Source: Aldehydirespirator sp965116865 (GTDB taxonomy: Bacteria; Actinomycetota; Acidimicrobiia; Acidimicrobiales; Aldehydirespiratoraceae). Taken from it: a stretch of DNA of 64,000 nucleotides. Numbering within the stretch: the first letter of the stretch is position 1; each line of letters starts with the position of its first letter. The notes under the pieces are model-generated. The model was not told the DNA's origin, ran no database searches, and was given only the letters and a program-made list of their open reading frames with translations. This document shows, piece after piece, positions 9,185 through 19,500 of the stretch. The translations under genes and the position numbers were made by a program. Where the stretch lies: NCBI GenBank assembly GCA_965116865.1, contig OZ220727.1, forward strand, positions 930,001 through 994,000. The letters run 5' to 3'.

Positions 9185-10450
9185 TCAAGACACCGTCGGC
9201 CCGGACCACAGCGCATCGATGGGTGCGGCGACGATGCGGTCTTCGAGATGGAAGGCGAGCCCGCCGGTGTGCAGAACGAAGCCTGCGCTGAAGGCGTCGC
9301 CCAGAGCATTCCGCAGCGCCCGGAGGCCGCGGGCGTCGCCGCGGCCGATCCGGGCACCGGCCTTCACCTCGAATGCGGTGACTGAGCCGTCGCTGTGTTC
9401 GATGACGAGATCGACCTCCTGGCCGTCGTGGGTACGCCAGTGACCGACGCCCGAGACATCGCTGCTCCATGAGGCCTGCTTGAGGAGCTCACTCACGACG
9501 AAAGTCTCAAGCAGGTGGCCGAACTCAGCCAGCGCGGCCGGGTCGAGACGAGAGATCCTCTGCGCCGTGACGCCCATGAGGCGGGCCGCGAGGCCACTGT
9601 CGACAACATGTATCTTCGGGGACGCGGTGGCTCGGGCTCGCAGGGTGCGCCCCCACGCATCGAGACGGCGGATGAGGAAGAGATCCTCTAGGAGCTTCGT
9701 ATACGCCTCTGCCGTCCGTGGCTCCAAGCCGACGGCGCGGCCCGCCGCAGCCATGTTCAGCACCTGTCCGGTCTGTCCGGCAAGGCGCTTCAGCAGCGCC
9801 GGCAGCAGGGCTCCCTGACGGATCTTCGACAGTTCGGTGACATCGCGGGCCAACGAAACTCGCACGTAGTCATCGAACCAGCGGGCGCTGGCTGAGCCTC
9901 TGCGGGTCACGGCTAGCGGCATCCCACCCCGGCAGACCCGCTCGATGTAGTCGGCTCGCGTCGTCGTCGAGCGGTGGGGCGTCACGAGCGAGCTGGGAGC
10001 GGCTATCGCCACCTCCACGAAGTCCTCGTGCCGGCCAGCGATCTCTCCCTGAGAGACCGGCAGCAGGTCGATGATATGGATGCGCCCGGTCAACGCCTGC
10101 GCGGCCTTGGGAAGAGCGTCGAAGCGGGTGGATCCGGTGATTATGAACCGGCCCGGAGACAGGTGGCGGTTGAGTTCGGCCTTTATGGCGTCAAGCACCA
10201 CGGGTGCCTTCTGAAACTCGTCGAGACAGACCGGCGACGAGCCCGACACGAAGGTCGCCGGGTCGGCAGCGACCGCGTCCCGCATCGCCGGCTGGTCTAG
10301 ATCGATGACCTCCACCCCGTGGCGGTCAGCCACTTCCGCCAGCAGCGTGGATTTGCCCACGGTGCGCGGCCCCTGTATGGCGACGACGGGCTCATCGAAG
10401 AGCCGGGCGAGCACCTGACCCAGGGCACGACGAGCGAACTGTTCGGGCAC
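9185..10450 (-). CDS. AAA_14/DUF4143 ATPase
   Basis: 421 residues, the typical length. Walker A GPRTVGKST is at 27-35 and the Walker B-like CLDEFQ at 75-80. The C-terminal half is a DUF4143 domain with a restriction-endonuclease-like ending (HDGQEVDLVIEHSDGSVTAFEVK). This family is common, mobile and of unclear role; the D...E-K pattern suggests a nuclease fold. The GTG start at 10450 has TAGGAT exactly six bases upstream, so a leaderless transcript is likely. Confidence 0.85.
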   Translation of the reverse strand: MPEQFARRALGQVLARLFDEPVVAIQGPRTVGKSTLLAEVADRHGVEVIDLDQPAMRDAVAADPATFVSGSSPVCLDEFQKAPVVLDAIKAELNRHLSPGRFIITGSTRFDALPKAAQALTGRIHIIDLLPVSQGEIAGRHEDFVEVAIAAPSSLVTPHRSTTTRADYIERVCRGGMPLAVTRRGSASARWFDDYVRVSLARDVTELSKIRQGALLPALLKRLAGQTGQVLNMAAAGRAVGLEPRTAEAYTKLLEDLFLIRRLDAWGRTLRARATASPKIHVVDSGLAARLMGVTAQRISRLDPAALAEFGHLLETFVVSELLKQASWSSDVSGVGHWRTHDGQEVDLVIEHSDGSVTAFEVKAGARIGRGDARGLRALRNALGDAFSAGFVLHTGGLAFHLEDRIVAAPIDALWSGPTVS

Positions 10451-10816
10451 AGGCTGATCCTAGCAGCTAGATTCGTAATTAGAGGGAATTGCCGTTCGGG
10501 CTTCGAGGATCACAAACTTCGTAATCCGAGGACATCTTTGTTCGGACTTCGAGGATACTGCCTCGCCGTCTCTGAACTGATGCGTAGTCCCCCGATGGTG
10601 TGGCTACTTGCCGCTGGGGCACACCGGGCGGTCAGCCGGAAGGGATAACAAAGTGCTGGACGAGTCCGTCTTCGGTCTTCGACTCCCGGTACTCGCGCTG
10701 CCAATTCGCCCTCGGGCGACGCCGCGCCGCGAACTGGCAGCCAGCAACGCCCAAAACGGCCTCCACCGCTGCCAATTCGCCGCCGCACCGGCCCTCGCGG
10801 CGGCCGAGGCCGGGGA
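10451..10816. other. intergenic stretch with short repeats and a hairpin
   Basis: No convincing gene. The motif CTTCGAGGAT occurs twice (near 10501 and 10546). Arms 10697-10709 and 10729-10741 form a 13-bp inverted repeat with one mismatch around GCTGCCAATTCGC, and a third half-copy follows near 10769. A similar inverted pair lies at about 12695-12745. The hairpin lies downstream of vapC and could act as a terminator, although no T-run follows it. Confidence 0.5.
10457..10462 (-). promoter_or_regulatory. -10 box TAGGAT for the DUF4143 ATPase
   Basis: On the minus strand TAGGAT is followed by six bases and the GTG at 10450, the leaderless arrangement seen repeatedly in this window. Confidence 0.55.
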
Positions 10817-11185
10817 TCAGCGGATCTGGACTATCCGGCCCGAACGGCCCCAGGACCTGTCGGCGGTGAAGATCTCTGCATCGAGGCGCTCGCCTAGGGC
10901 CAGGCACAGCCGGTCGGCTAGCGAGAGGCCCTCGCCTCGACGCCAGCGACGAGCGGCCCACTCGGCGTCGTCTCGGGTCACCGGCTCAACGCGCATTTCG
11001 TAGCTCTCCAGCAGGGCCCGGGCCTGATCCCAGTCGCGGCCGGTGCTCAACACCCGCCGAGCCACTTCCGACCAGTTGGCCGCGCCGCACCTGGAATCGC
11101 TGACCAACGCGCCCTCGACGATGTCGGCACCGTCCTCACCCAGCAGGAACGCCAGGACCGCAGAAGCGTCGAGCACCGAGGTCAC
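10817..11185 (-). CDS. PIN-domain ribonuclease toxin, VapC-like
   Basis: 122 residues. The acidic PIN residues are present: D6 (SVLDAS), E40 (WSEVARR), D91 (SLADRLCL) and D109 (FTADRSW). VapC toxins cleave specific RNAs and are neutralised by a partner VapB. The start overlaps the end of the upstream antitoxin gene by four bases, the standard vapBC layout. Confidence 0.88.
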   Translation of the reverse strand: MTSVLDASAVLAFLLGEDGADIVEGALVSDSRCGAANWSEVARRVLSTGRDWDQARALLESYEMRVEPVTRDDAEWAARRWRRGEGLSLADRLCLALGERLDAEIFTADRSWGRSGRIVQIR

Positions 11186-11442
11186 CCGGCATACCCGCTC
11201 TCTGCGTCCTCGATCGCGGCCTCTCTGCGCCGGTCAGCCAGGAGTTCGTTCACCAGGTCCAACCCCGCCAGATCCTTGCGGACCCGATCCCGAAGCTGCT
11301 CGCGAGTCAACAGGACCAGGCCGTCCGGCGACTCCAGAAGCACCATCGGCGACCCGGCAACCAGCCCGGCGCGCTCCCGGACTGCGGCCGGCACCACGAT
11401 CCGGCCCCGATCTCCCATCGCAACTATATGTGTCCCACTCAT
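11182..11442 (-). CDS. AbrB-type antitoxin, VapB-like
   Basis: 86 residues. The N-terminal swapped-hairpin DNA-binding motif is visible in GDRGRIVVPAAVRERAGL, and the C-terminal half is the toxin-binding tail. It probably represses its own promoter. An inverted repeat (ATATGTGT-3-ACTCATAT, 11426-11444) overlaps its start codon, and a TATTGT box is six bases before the ATG. Confidence 0.87.
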   Translation of the reverse strand: MSGTHIVAMGDRGRIVVPAAVRERAGLVAGSPMVLLESPDGLVLLTREQLRDRVRKDLAGLDLVNELLADRRREAAIEDAESGYAG

Positions 11443-11444
11443 AT
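11426..11444. promoter_or_regulatory. possible VapB operator over the vapB start
   Basis: Two eight-base arms (one mismatch) separated by three bases cover the ATG of the antitoxin gene. Because the transcript looks leaderless, binding here would block both RNA polymerase and the start site. Role inferred from position and family habit. Confidence 0.35.
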
Positions 11445-11448
11445 ATCT

Positions 11449-11454
11449 ACAATA
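11449..11454 (-). promoter_or_regulatory. -10 box TATTGT for vapBC
   Basis: Six bases separate this TANNNT box from the vapB ATG at 11442. Confidence 0.5.
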
Positions 11455-11545
11455 CCACCCAACCTACCCACCTGGGAAGAGTCGCATGTCTCTGATAGCC
11501 GCTTGACGCGACCGATCAGGAACTTCGGCAGCATGGTGCCAGCGC

Positions 11546-11551
11546 TAGCCT
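11546..11551 (+). promoter_or_regulatory. -10 box TAGCCT for the C45-type hydrolase
   Basis: Six bases before the ATG at 11558; suggests a leaderless transcript. Confidence 0.55.
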
Positions 11552-11557
11552 GCGGGT

Positions 11558-12673
11558 ATGCGACGGCCGTCGATCAGGCGACTCGACCTTGCCGGATCAC
11601 CCGAGGCCATGGGCGACGCCCACGGACAGGCCCACGCAGCCGAGATCCGGCAATACGCCCACGACCGGGTGGAGCTGGTCGCCGAGGGGCTTTGGAGCGG
11701 TGGACCGCTGGAGCGGGGCGCGGTGCTGGAGTTGGCCGGGGCCTGCCTTCCGGCCCACGAGGCGTTCTCGCCCCGGCTGCACGCGGAGATGCTGGCCATG
11801 GCTGGCGCGGCCGGCATCACCCCGGCCGAAGCAGTGGTGGTGGGCGGCTTCACCGACTTCGTGGACACGGTTCGAGCGGTCACAGCCGGACCTCATCCGG
11901 TGTCAGTGACCGAGGACGACTGCACCGCGTTCATTGTTCCCGATCAGCGGACTGAAGGCGCCGGGATGATCGGGCAGACCTGGGACATGCATGACACCGC
12001 CACCGACCATGTGGTGCTGGCCCGCCTGCGCCCCGATGCCGGTCCCGACGCGCTGGTGTTCACCACCGTGGGGTGCCTAGGCCAGATCGGCATGAACTCG
12101 GCAGGCGTGTGCGTGGGCATCAACAACCTCACCGGCAACGACGGCCGTTTCGGCGTGACATGGCCGTCGGTGGTGCGCGAGATGCTCGCTCAGGACACCG
12201 CGGCCGGGGCGCTCGGCGTGCTGCTGCGTGCCGATCTCGCCGGCGCCCACAGCTACCTGATCCTTGACGCCGAGGGCAGGGGCTACTGCGTCGAAGCCAT
12301 GCCGTCGGCCCGGCCGGTCCAGCCCCTCGAGACCGAGCCGCTGGTGCACACCAACCACGTGACCGACGCCGAGGCCTTGGCGCTCGAAGGCGAGAGGGAC
12401 GGCGGGCTGATGGCCAACTCGCGCCGCCGCCTGGAACTGGCCGAGAGCCTGCTGTCCGACACCGGCGGGCCGGTCGATCCCGACCGGCTCATGGAGATAA
12501 CCCGGGAGCCCACTGCCATCTGCCGCTGGCCCGACGCCAAGTACCGCGTGGAGTCCAGCGGCGCGGTGATCATGCGGCCCCGAACCGGCGACTTCTGGGC
12601 CTGCTGGGGCCAGCCCGCCGAGAACGACTACAAGCACTTCTCGCTGACACCCGCCGCGATCGGCCATGTCTGA
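11558..12673 (+). CDS. C45-family autoproteolytic acyltransferase/hydrolase
   Basis: 371 residues. The likely self-cleavage site and nucleophile is C122 in TEDDCTAF, the pattern of the penicillin acyl-CoA:6-APA acyltransferase-like Ntn hydrolases. Downstream family segments are VGCLGQIGMNSAGVCVGINN and HTNHV. The precursor would be cleaved before the Cys into two chains. Substrate unknown; relatives hydrolyse or transfer acyl groups on amides. Confidence 0.85.
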   Translation: MRRPSIRRLDLAGSPEAMGDAHGQAHAAEIRQYAHDRVELVAEGLWSGGPLERGAVLELAGACLPAHEAFSPRLHAEMLAMAGAAGITPAEAVVVGGFTDFVDTVRAVTAGPHPVSVTEDDCTAFIVPDQRTEGAGMIGQTWDMHDTATDHVVLARLRPDAGPDALVFTTVGCLGQIGMNSAGVCVGINNLTGNDGRFGVTWPSVVREMLAQDTAAGALGVLLRADLAGAHSYLILDAEGRGYCVEAMPSARPVQPLETEPLVHTNHVTDAEALALEGERDGGLMANSRRRLELAESLLSDTGGPVDPDRLMEITREPTAICRWPDAKYRVESSGAVIMRPRTGDFWACWGQPAENDYKHFSLTPAAIGHV

Positions 12674-12778
12674 GGCCACTGCCGACCCTCCCCAAACTGG
12701 CAGCAGAACGCGCCCTATAGGGGTCAAGACGCTGCCAATTCCCGCCGGCAGGCCCGCCCGAGCGCGTACGCACCCGCC

Positions 12779-13050
12779 ATGGGCGAACTGACCTACACCA
12801 ACATCCGGCCGGAGTGGGCTGAAGCGCTCCAGCACATCGAGCACACCGCGTTCCCCACCGCGGACACCGATGACCTCTACTGGGCCGACGAGTTGCGGGC
12901 CCTGGCCGGCGAGTTCCCGGAGGGCGGCGTGGTGGTGCTCGACGGCGGCACCCCGGTGGCCATGGGGCTGGGCATACGCATCCACTTCGACTTCAGCGCC
13001 GAGCGGTCAGCCGACGGGACTCGGCCTTCGCGCTCCGACTTCGAGAACTC
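12779..13050 (+). pseudogene. GNAT-like protein N-terminal fragment
   Basis: It starts MGELTYTNIRPEWAEALQHI and keeps about 80 residues with the look of an acetyltransferase N-terminus (ALAGEFPEGGVVVLDGGTPVAMGLG). The acetyl-CoA-binding segment is missing, because the frame runs into unrelated sequence around 13000-13050. The rest was probably deleted when the following mobile debris arrived. Confidence 0.45.
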
Positions 13051-13261
13051 CTGTTGGCCCTCCTTGCTGTCCGCCCTCTCGACCTCGTGGCGCAGCGCGG
13101 TGTGCGTCGGCGACGACCTTCCAGAGGTGTTCGCCCTCCCGATCCAGCCTCACCATGGCATGTTCCCCCCAGCCAGGGTCGTGTTCGTCAAGGAGCCCGC
13201 GCACCTGGAGGATCCGAGGCACCTGATTGTCATAGGCCTGGATTTCGACTGGAGCAGCGCT

Positions 13262-13521
13262 CTGAGGCTGACGATCTGTTGTGGTCGGATCTGTCGGTGA
13301 AGATCGGCCGGGGCGTGATCGACCGTTTCGACAAGACCCGCTCGGCGTTCTATGGCCGCTGCGCGAAGCGCAAGGCCGGGGGGCGCATCAAGGCCGGCTA
13401 TCCGCGGTTCAAGCCGTGTGCGCGCTGGCGCAGCATCGCGGTTCCCGACGCGTCGGAGTCGATGGTCAAGCCGCCCGACGAGGTATGCGGGCGCTGGCGG
13501 ATCGCTGTCAAGGGGTCCTGA
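13262..13521 (+). pseudogene. TnpB (IS200/IS605/IS607 OrfB) fragment
   Basis: It reads WSDLSVKIGRGVIDRFDKTR... then GYPRFKPCARWRSI, matching the N-terminal third of TnpB proteins, the transposon-encoded RNA-guided nucleases. The frame ends at KGS and a further shift continues briefly. No RuvC acidic residues or zinc ribbon remain, so it is inactive. It could be the partner of the IS607 tnpA scrap 5 kb away. Confidence 0.7.
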
Positions 13522-13557
13522 GCCGGAGTCGACAGGCGCCGGGCCCCGGACGTTCTG

Positions 13558-16500
13558 TCACGAAGTCGCGTCGAGGGTTTCGAGGTTCAGTGCCCGGGCG
13601 AGGAAGCTGGCCATCTGGGCTCTGGTGACGGGCCGGTCGGGGCAGTAGCGCGGTGGTTGATGCGCGCCGCAGCCGGTGGTGATGCCGGCCGCGTTCAGCG
13701 CGGCGATGTTGGGGGCGTGTACGCCGCGGGGGTCGACGTCGGCGAACGCGACGGGCTCGTCGGGGGTTTCGAGGTTCAGTGCCCGGGCGAGGAAGCTGGC
13801 CATCTGGGCTCTGGTGACGGGCCGGTCGGGGCAGTAGCGCGGTGGTTGATGCGCGCCGCAGCCGGTGGTGATGCCGGCCGCGTTCAGCGCGGCGATGTTG
13901 GGGGCGTGTACGCCGCGGGGGTCGACGTCGGCGAACGCGACGGGCTCGTCGGGGGTTTCGAGGTTCAGTGCCCGGGCGAGGAAGCTGGCCATCTGGGCTC
14001 TGGTGACGGGCCGGTCGGGGCAGTAGCGCGGTGGTTGATGCGCGCCGCAGCCGGTGGTGATGCCGGCCGCGTTCAGCGCGGCGATGTTGGGGGCGTGTAC
14101 GCCGCGGGGGTCGACGTCGGCGAACGCGACGGGCTCGTCAAGCGGGTCCGGCTCTTCGGTCTCTTCGAGCGGCGGAGGCGGCGGAGGCGGCGGCGGAGGT
14201 GGAGGCGGTGGCGGAGGTGCCTGGACCGCGAGGTCGGTGACGGCCGACAGCTGGATGCCGGATCTGTGCCGGTCGCGGTACGTTGCGGTGGCTCGCACAT
14301 AGAGTCCTTCGTCGGCTTCGGCGGGGGTGTACCGCCGGGAGACGGATCCGACGATCTCCGTCCAGCCGTTCCGGCCGCTCGCGGAGTTGTGCCATTGCCA
14401 GGTCGTGTCCGTCGCCACGTCGGGGTCGGTCAGCGTCGCGATGACAGGCGAGCCCACCTGCGGCACCGGCGGCGACAGCGTGACGGCGCCCTCCTCGTCG
14501 ACGTCCTCGACGGTGACGGTGACCTCCAGCGAGGCTTGCGCCTGCGACGAGTCCGTGGCGGTCACGGTCAGCGTGTAACTGGCCTTCCTCTCGAAATCGA
14601 GAGCCTCACGGGTCTGCAGCTGGCCGCTTGCTGAGTCGATCTCGAAGTGCTGGGTGCCACTGAGCGAGTAGGTGAGATCGGTGTCATCGTCGTCGACGGC
14701 TGTGACGGGCGCGCCGATCGGCGAGCCGGGCCTGGTGTTCTCGGGCACGGTCCGCTCGCCGGTCTCCTCCGGCGGGAACCGCGGCACCGTGTTGGTCTGG
14801 CGTTTCGGCTGCACCGTGCTCTGCGTCGCCAGGGCGGTGGACTTGCCGGCGCCGTGTCCGTCGCGGTATTCGACGGACACGCGCAGCGACTTGCCCACGT
14901 CGGCGTTCGTGGGCGTGTACGACGCCGACGCGGCTGCGGGCACCGTGGTCCAGGCGCCGCCGCTGGAGACCTCCCACTTCCACACCCGGCCGCTCACCGA
15001 ACCGTCTGGGTCCTCCAAGCTGGCAGTGAGCTCGATGTCCTCTTGGGGATGCAGCGACGTGAGCGACAGCGTTCCCGCCTCGTCGACGTTGGTGACGGTG
15101 ACGGTCACGGCTTGCTCGACGGTGTGGGCGCCGTCGATGGCTTGGACTGTGACTTCGTAGACGTTGTTGCTGCCGTCGTCGCCGGGGTCTTCGAAGTCGG
15201 GAGGGGCTTTGAATTCGAGCCGGCCGGCCGAGATGTTGAAGAGGAGGCGGTCGGCGCCGGCCAGCGTCCAGGCCACCTGCCGGTTCTCGGGGTCGGTGGC
15301 GGTGAGTTCCGTCACCGACCCGGCGGCGCCCTCAGCGAACGATGGTGCGGCGTCGCCTGAGATCTCTGGCGCCTCGTCGACGTCGGTGACGGTGACGGTC
15401 ACGGCTTGCTCGACGGTGTGGGCGCCGTCGATGGCTTGGACTGTGACTTCGTAGACGTTGTTGCTGCCGTCGTCGCCGGGGTCTTCGAAGTCGGGAGGGG
15501 CTTTGAATTCGAGCCGGCCGGCCGAGATGTTGAAGAGGAGGCGGTCGGCGCCGGCCAGCGTCCAGGCCACCTGCCGGTTCTCGGGGTCGGTGGCGGTGAG
15601 TTCCGTCACCGGCCCGGCGGCGCCCTCAGCGAACGATGGTGCGGCGTCGCCTGAGATCTCTGGCGCCTCGTCGACGTCGGTGACGGTGACGGTCACGGCT
15701 TGCTCGACGGTGTGGGCGCCGTCGATGGCTTGGACTGTGACTTCGTAGACGTTGTTGCTGCCGTCGTCGCCGGGGTCTTCGAAGTCGGGAGGGGCTTTGA
15801 ATTCGAGCCGGCCGGCCGAGATGTTGAAGAGGAGGCGGTCGGCGCCGGCCAGCGTCCAGGCCACCTGCCGGTTCTCGGGGTCGGTGGCGGTGAGTTCCGT
15901 CACCGGCCCGGCGGCGCCCTCAGCGAACGATGGTGCGGCGTCGCCTGAGATCTCTGGCGCCTCGTCGACGTCGGTGACGGTGACGGTCACGGCTTGCTCG
16001 ACGGTGTGGGCGCCGTCGATGGCTTGGACTGTGACTTCGTAGACGTTGTTGCTGCCGTCGTCGCCGGGGTCTTCGAAGTCGGGAGGGGCTTTGAATTCGA
16101 GCCGGCCGGCCGAGATGTTGAAGAGGAGGCGGTCGGCGCCGGCCAGCGTCCAGGCCACCTGCCGGTTCTCGGGGTCGGTGGCGGTGAGTTCCGTCACCGG
16201 CCCGGCGGCGCCCTCAGCGAACGATGGTGCGGCGTCGCCTGAGATCTCTGGCGCCTCGTCGACGTTGGTGACGGTGACGGTCACGGCTTGCTCGACGGTG
16301 TGGGCGCCGTCGATGGCTTGGACTGTGACTTCGTAGACGTTGTTGCTGCCGTCGTCGCCGGGGTCTTCGAAGTCGGGAGGGGCTTTGAATTCGAGCCGGC
16401 CGGCCGAGATGTTGAAGAGGAGGCGGTCGGCGCCGGCCAGCGTCCAGGCCACCTGCCGGTTCTCGGGGTCGGTGGCGGTGAGTTCCGTCACCGGCCCGGC

Positions 16501-19500
16501 GGCGCCCTCAGCGAACGATGGTGCGGCGTCGCCTGAGATCTCTGGCGCCTCGTCGACGTCGGTGACGGTGACGGTCACGTCGATGGACGCGTCGACGGAT
16601 GTGTCGGCGTTGCCGACGGTGTTGAGCCCGTCGCTCACGGTCACGGTCACCGACAGCTGCGGGTCGCCCTCGTGGTCGAGGGGCACCACGGTGCGCAGCT
16701 GGCCCGAGGCGCTGTCGATGCTGAAGCTGTCGGCGTCTGTGCCTCCGAGCGCGTAGGCCAGATCGTCGTTCTCGGGGTCGAGGGCTGTCAGCGGAAGGCC
16801 CACCGGTCGGTCCGCGGCTGTGTTCTCGGGCAGGGCGCGCGTCGTGCTGGACCCGTCCTCGAAGGCCGGCGGGGCGTTGAGGAGCGAACCTTCAGCAGTG
16901 TCGGACCAGGCGCCGCAGCCGCGGCTGTTCGCCGCACAGACCTGCACGTCGTACTGCACGCCCGCGGTCAGCGAGGTGATCGCGTGCCGGAGCGGTCCGG
17001 TGGTCCATGCGTCCTCGACCACGGTCCAAGCCGAATCGGAGTCCTTGTCGGCCGAGTCGCTGCGGATGAAGCGCACATCGTAGGAAGACACGTCCGAAGT
17101 GCCGGTCTCGGCGGGCGCGGTCCACATCACGGTCAGCGAGTCCACTGCGGGCACCAGGGGCTCGATGGCCGGCGCGTCGGGCTTCGACCTGTGCCCGTAC
17201 GCGGTGATGTTCCATGCCGTCACCTGGTTGGCGTCTCCGCCGGAGCGCCGGTGCGCGGCCCGCAGGGTCCACGTGCCAGCGGGATCCTCGCCCAGATGCC
17301 GTGCCGTGCCGAACCGGAACGCGCCGGTGACGGAGCAGTCGGTGCGGCTACCGCTGGATGTGGTGCAGTCCGACGGCGGCGACAGCTCCGATACCGCGCC
17401 GGACGGCGACACCAGCTCGAGCTGCAGGCGCCGGAACGTCGGCGCGGTCAGGATGATCTGCACCTCGACGAACTCGATGAAGTCGACATCGGTGCCTGCC
17501 GGGAAGACGAAGCTGCTCGAGACCTGCGTCCCATCGACGGGTATGGGCATCGGCTCGAGCACCGGCGTCGAGTCGAACTTCTGCATCGCCGGGAGGGTCT
17601 GCCAGTCGGCGGCCAGATCCACGGCGGCTTTGGCGTCCACCACCCCGAAACCGTAGGCGTGGTTGAACTCGTAGCGCTCGCCGGCGGTGCCGTGCTCGAG
17701 CGCTCCGGTCTGCCAGCCGCTGTCGGCTGCATCGTTCTTGCGGGCCGAGCCGGCCAGGATCAGTTTGACGTCGCGCCAGCTCAGGCCGGAGTAGGCGCCG
17801 CGCACCAGTGCGGCCACGCCCGACACTATCGCCGTGGCCGCACTGGTGCCTCCGAACTCCTCGTTGTATTCGCCGAGGGCGCCCGTGGTGAGGAGGTCGG
17901 CCTTGTCGCCGTCGTGCGACGGGGCGCACACCCACAGATTGGCCCCGCTTTCCGAGTACCCGGGCTGGCCGCCGCGGTCGTTGACCGCGCACACTGTGGT
18001 CACGCCGTAGTGGTTGTCGTACTCGCTCAGGTTGGAGTTGCCGCCCTCGTCGGCGTCGTTGCCCGCGCCGGTCACATACAGCACTCCCTTGCCGCCGTAG
18101 CCGTCCGAGACGCCTGTGACCACGCCCTTCTCCCATGCTGGGGGGGCGCGCACGGGCACTGCGCCGGCTAAGGGGCTGTAGCCGAGGGCGGCCACGGCCG
18201 TCGTGGCCATGTTCCGCGTCAGGGCGTCTGCCAGGTTGGCGTCCGACAGGTCGTCGAGGTCGTAGCCGTAGACCGTGGCTCGCGGCGCGACGCCCCTGAT
18301 GCCAACGTCGTTGTCGCGGCCTGCGATGAGTCCCGCCATCTGGATGCCGTGGGAGTCGCCGATATTCGAGGAGCCGTAGTCGTGGCTCAGGGAGTCGTTC
18401 AAGTTGCCGTCGAGGTCCGGGTGGGTGTCGTGGATCCCGTCGTCGTGCACGGCCACGGTCGCGCCGTCGCCCAGCGCGCCAGCGCTCCACGCCTCCTCGA
18501 CGTTGATGTCCTCGCCTGCGGTGCCTCCCAACTGGCCGGAGTTGTTGAGATGCCACTGGCACCCGTACAGGGGGTCCTTGATCGGGTCGTCGCGGGCGTT
18601 CAGCTTCTCGCAGTGCTGTACAAGCGTTTCGTAACGTTTCCGCGGCAGCATCAGAACCCAGTAGCTGCCCGTTCTCGCGGCGGCCGAGACCTTGAGGTAT
18701 TGGGCCCCGGCGTCGAGGGTGTCTCGCAGGACCCAGCCCGTGGCGTCGACTTCTGTGTAGGTGTAGGCGCGCTTGTCGAGCGCGTCCCCGTTCCCGTCCA
18801 CCAGTTCGGCTTCGACCTCGAAGTCCGGACTGTGGATTCCGATGAAGGTGTCGGTGTCCTCGCCCGGGTCGATCTTCAAGTAGCCGACAGTGCGGGTGTC
18901 GGCGTTGATGCTGCCGCTGATTCCGTGTCCGTACGGCATCAATGGAGCCTCGGCGATGGTGGAGCCCGGGCTGGTGACCGCTTCGTGTACGTGCAGCCTG
19001 TACGGGCCTGACGTGTAGCAGCACGGATTCCGCCGACGTACCGCTTGGACATTGATGGTGTAGGTCCCGGCGCTGAGGCTCTCCAGGAGCATGAAGTGGT
19101 CCTGCCCGGCATAGTTGTGCGAGACCGCGATAAAACCTCCGTCCGCGTAGCGGAGCCACACCGAACTGTTGAGCTTGCCGGTGCTGTGGATGAGTACGTT
19201 CGTTTTGATAGCCTCGTTCTGACTGTTCTTTTTCTCAGCGATGACGAGTTTGTAGACGTCGAGGACGTCGTTGCTCCCGGAGGGCAGTGGTCCGATGATG
19301 GCCTCCGTGACGCTGTTGAGCTCCACTTCGACCCCGCCGGACGTGGGGGCGTCGGCAGCGACTGTGGTGTGCAGGGTGTAGTCGCCGACGGCGTCGGCGT
19401 AGCCCGTGACCTTCACATAGTAGGTCCCCGCGGTGCGATGGCCCCAGATGAAGAAGTGCGGAACGCCGTGGGGGGAGTGCTCGTCGTCGTCGCTCTCTTT

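Noticed and set aside
13007..13222. Minus-strand frame with DEHDPGWGEHAMVRLDREGE
   Set aside because: It has a protein-like look but no start context, and it lies between two gene fragments; I could not assign it to a family.
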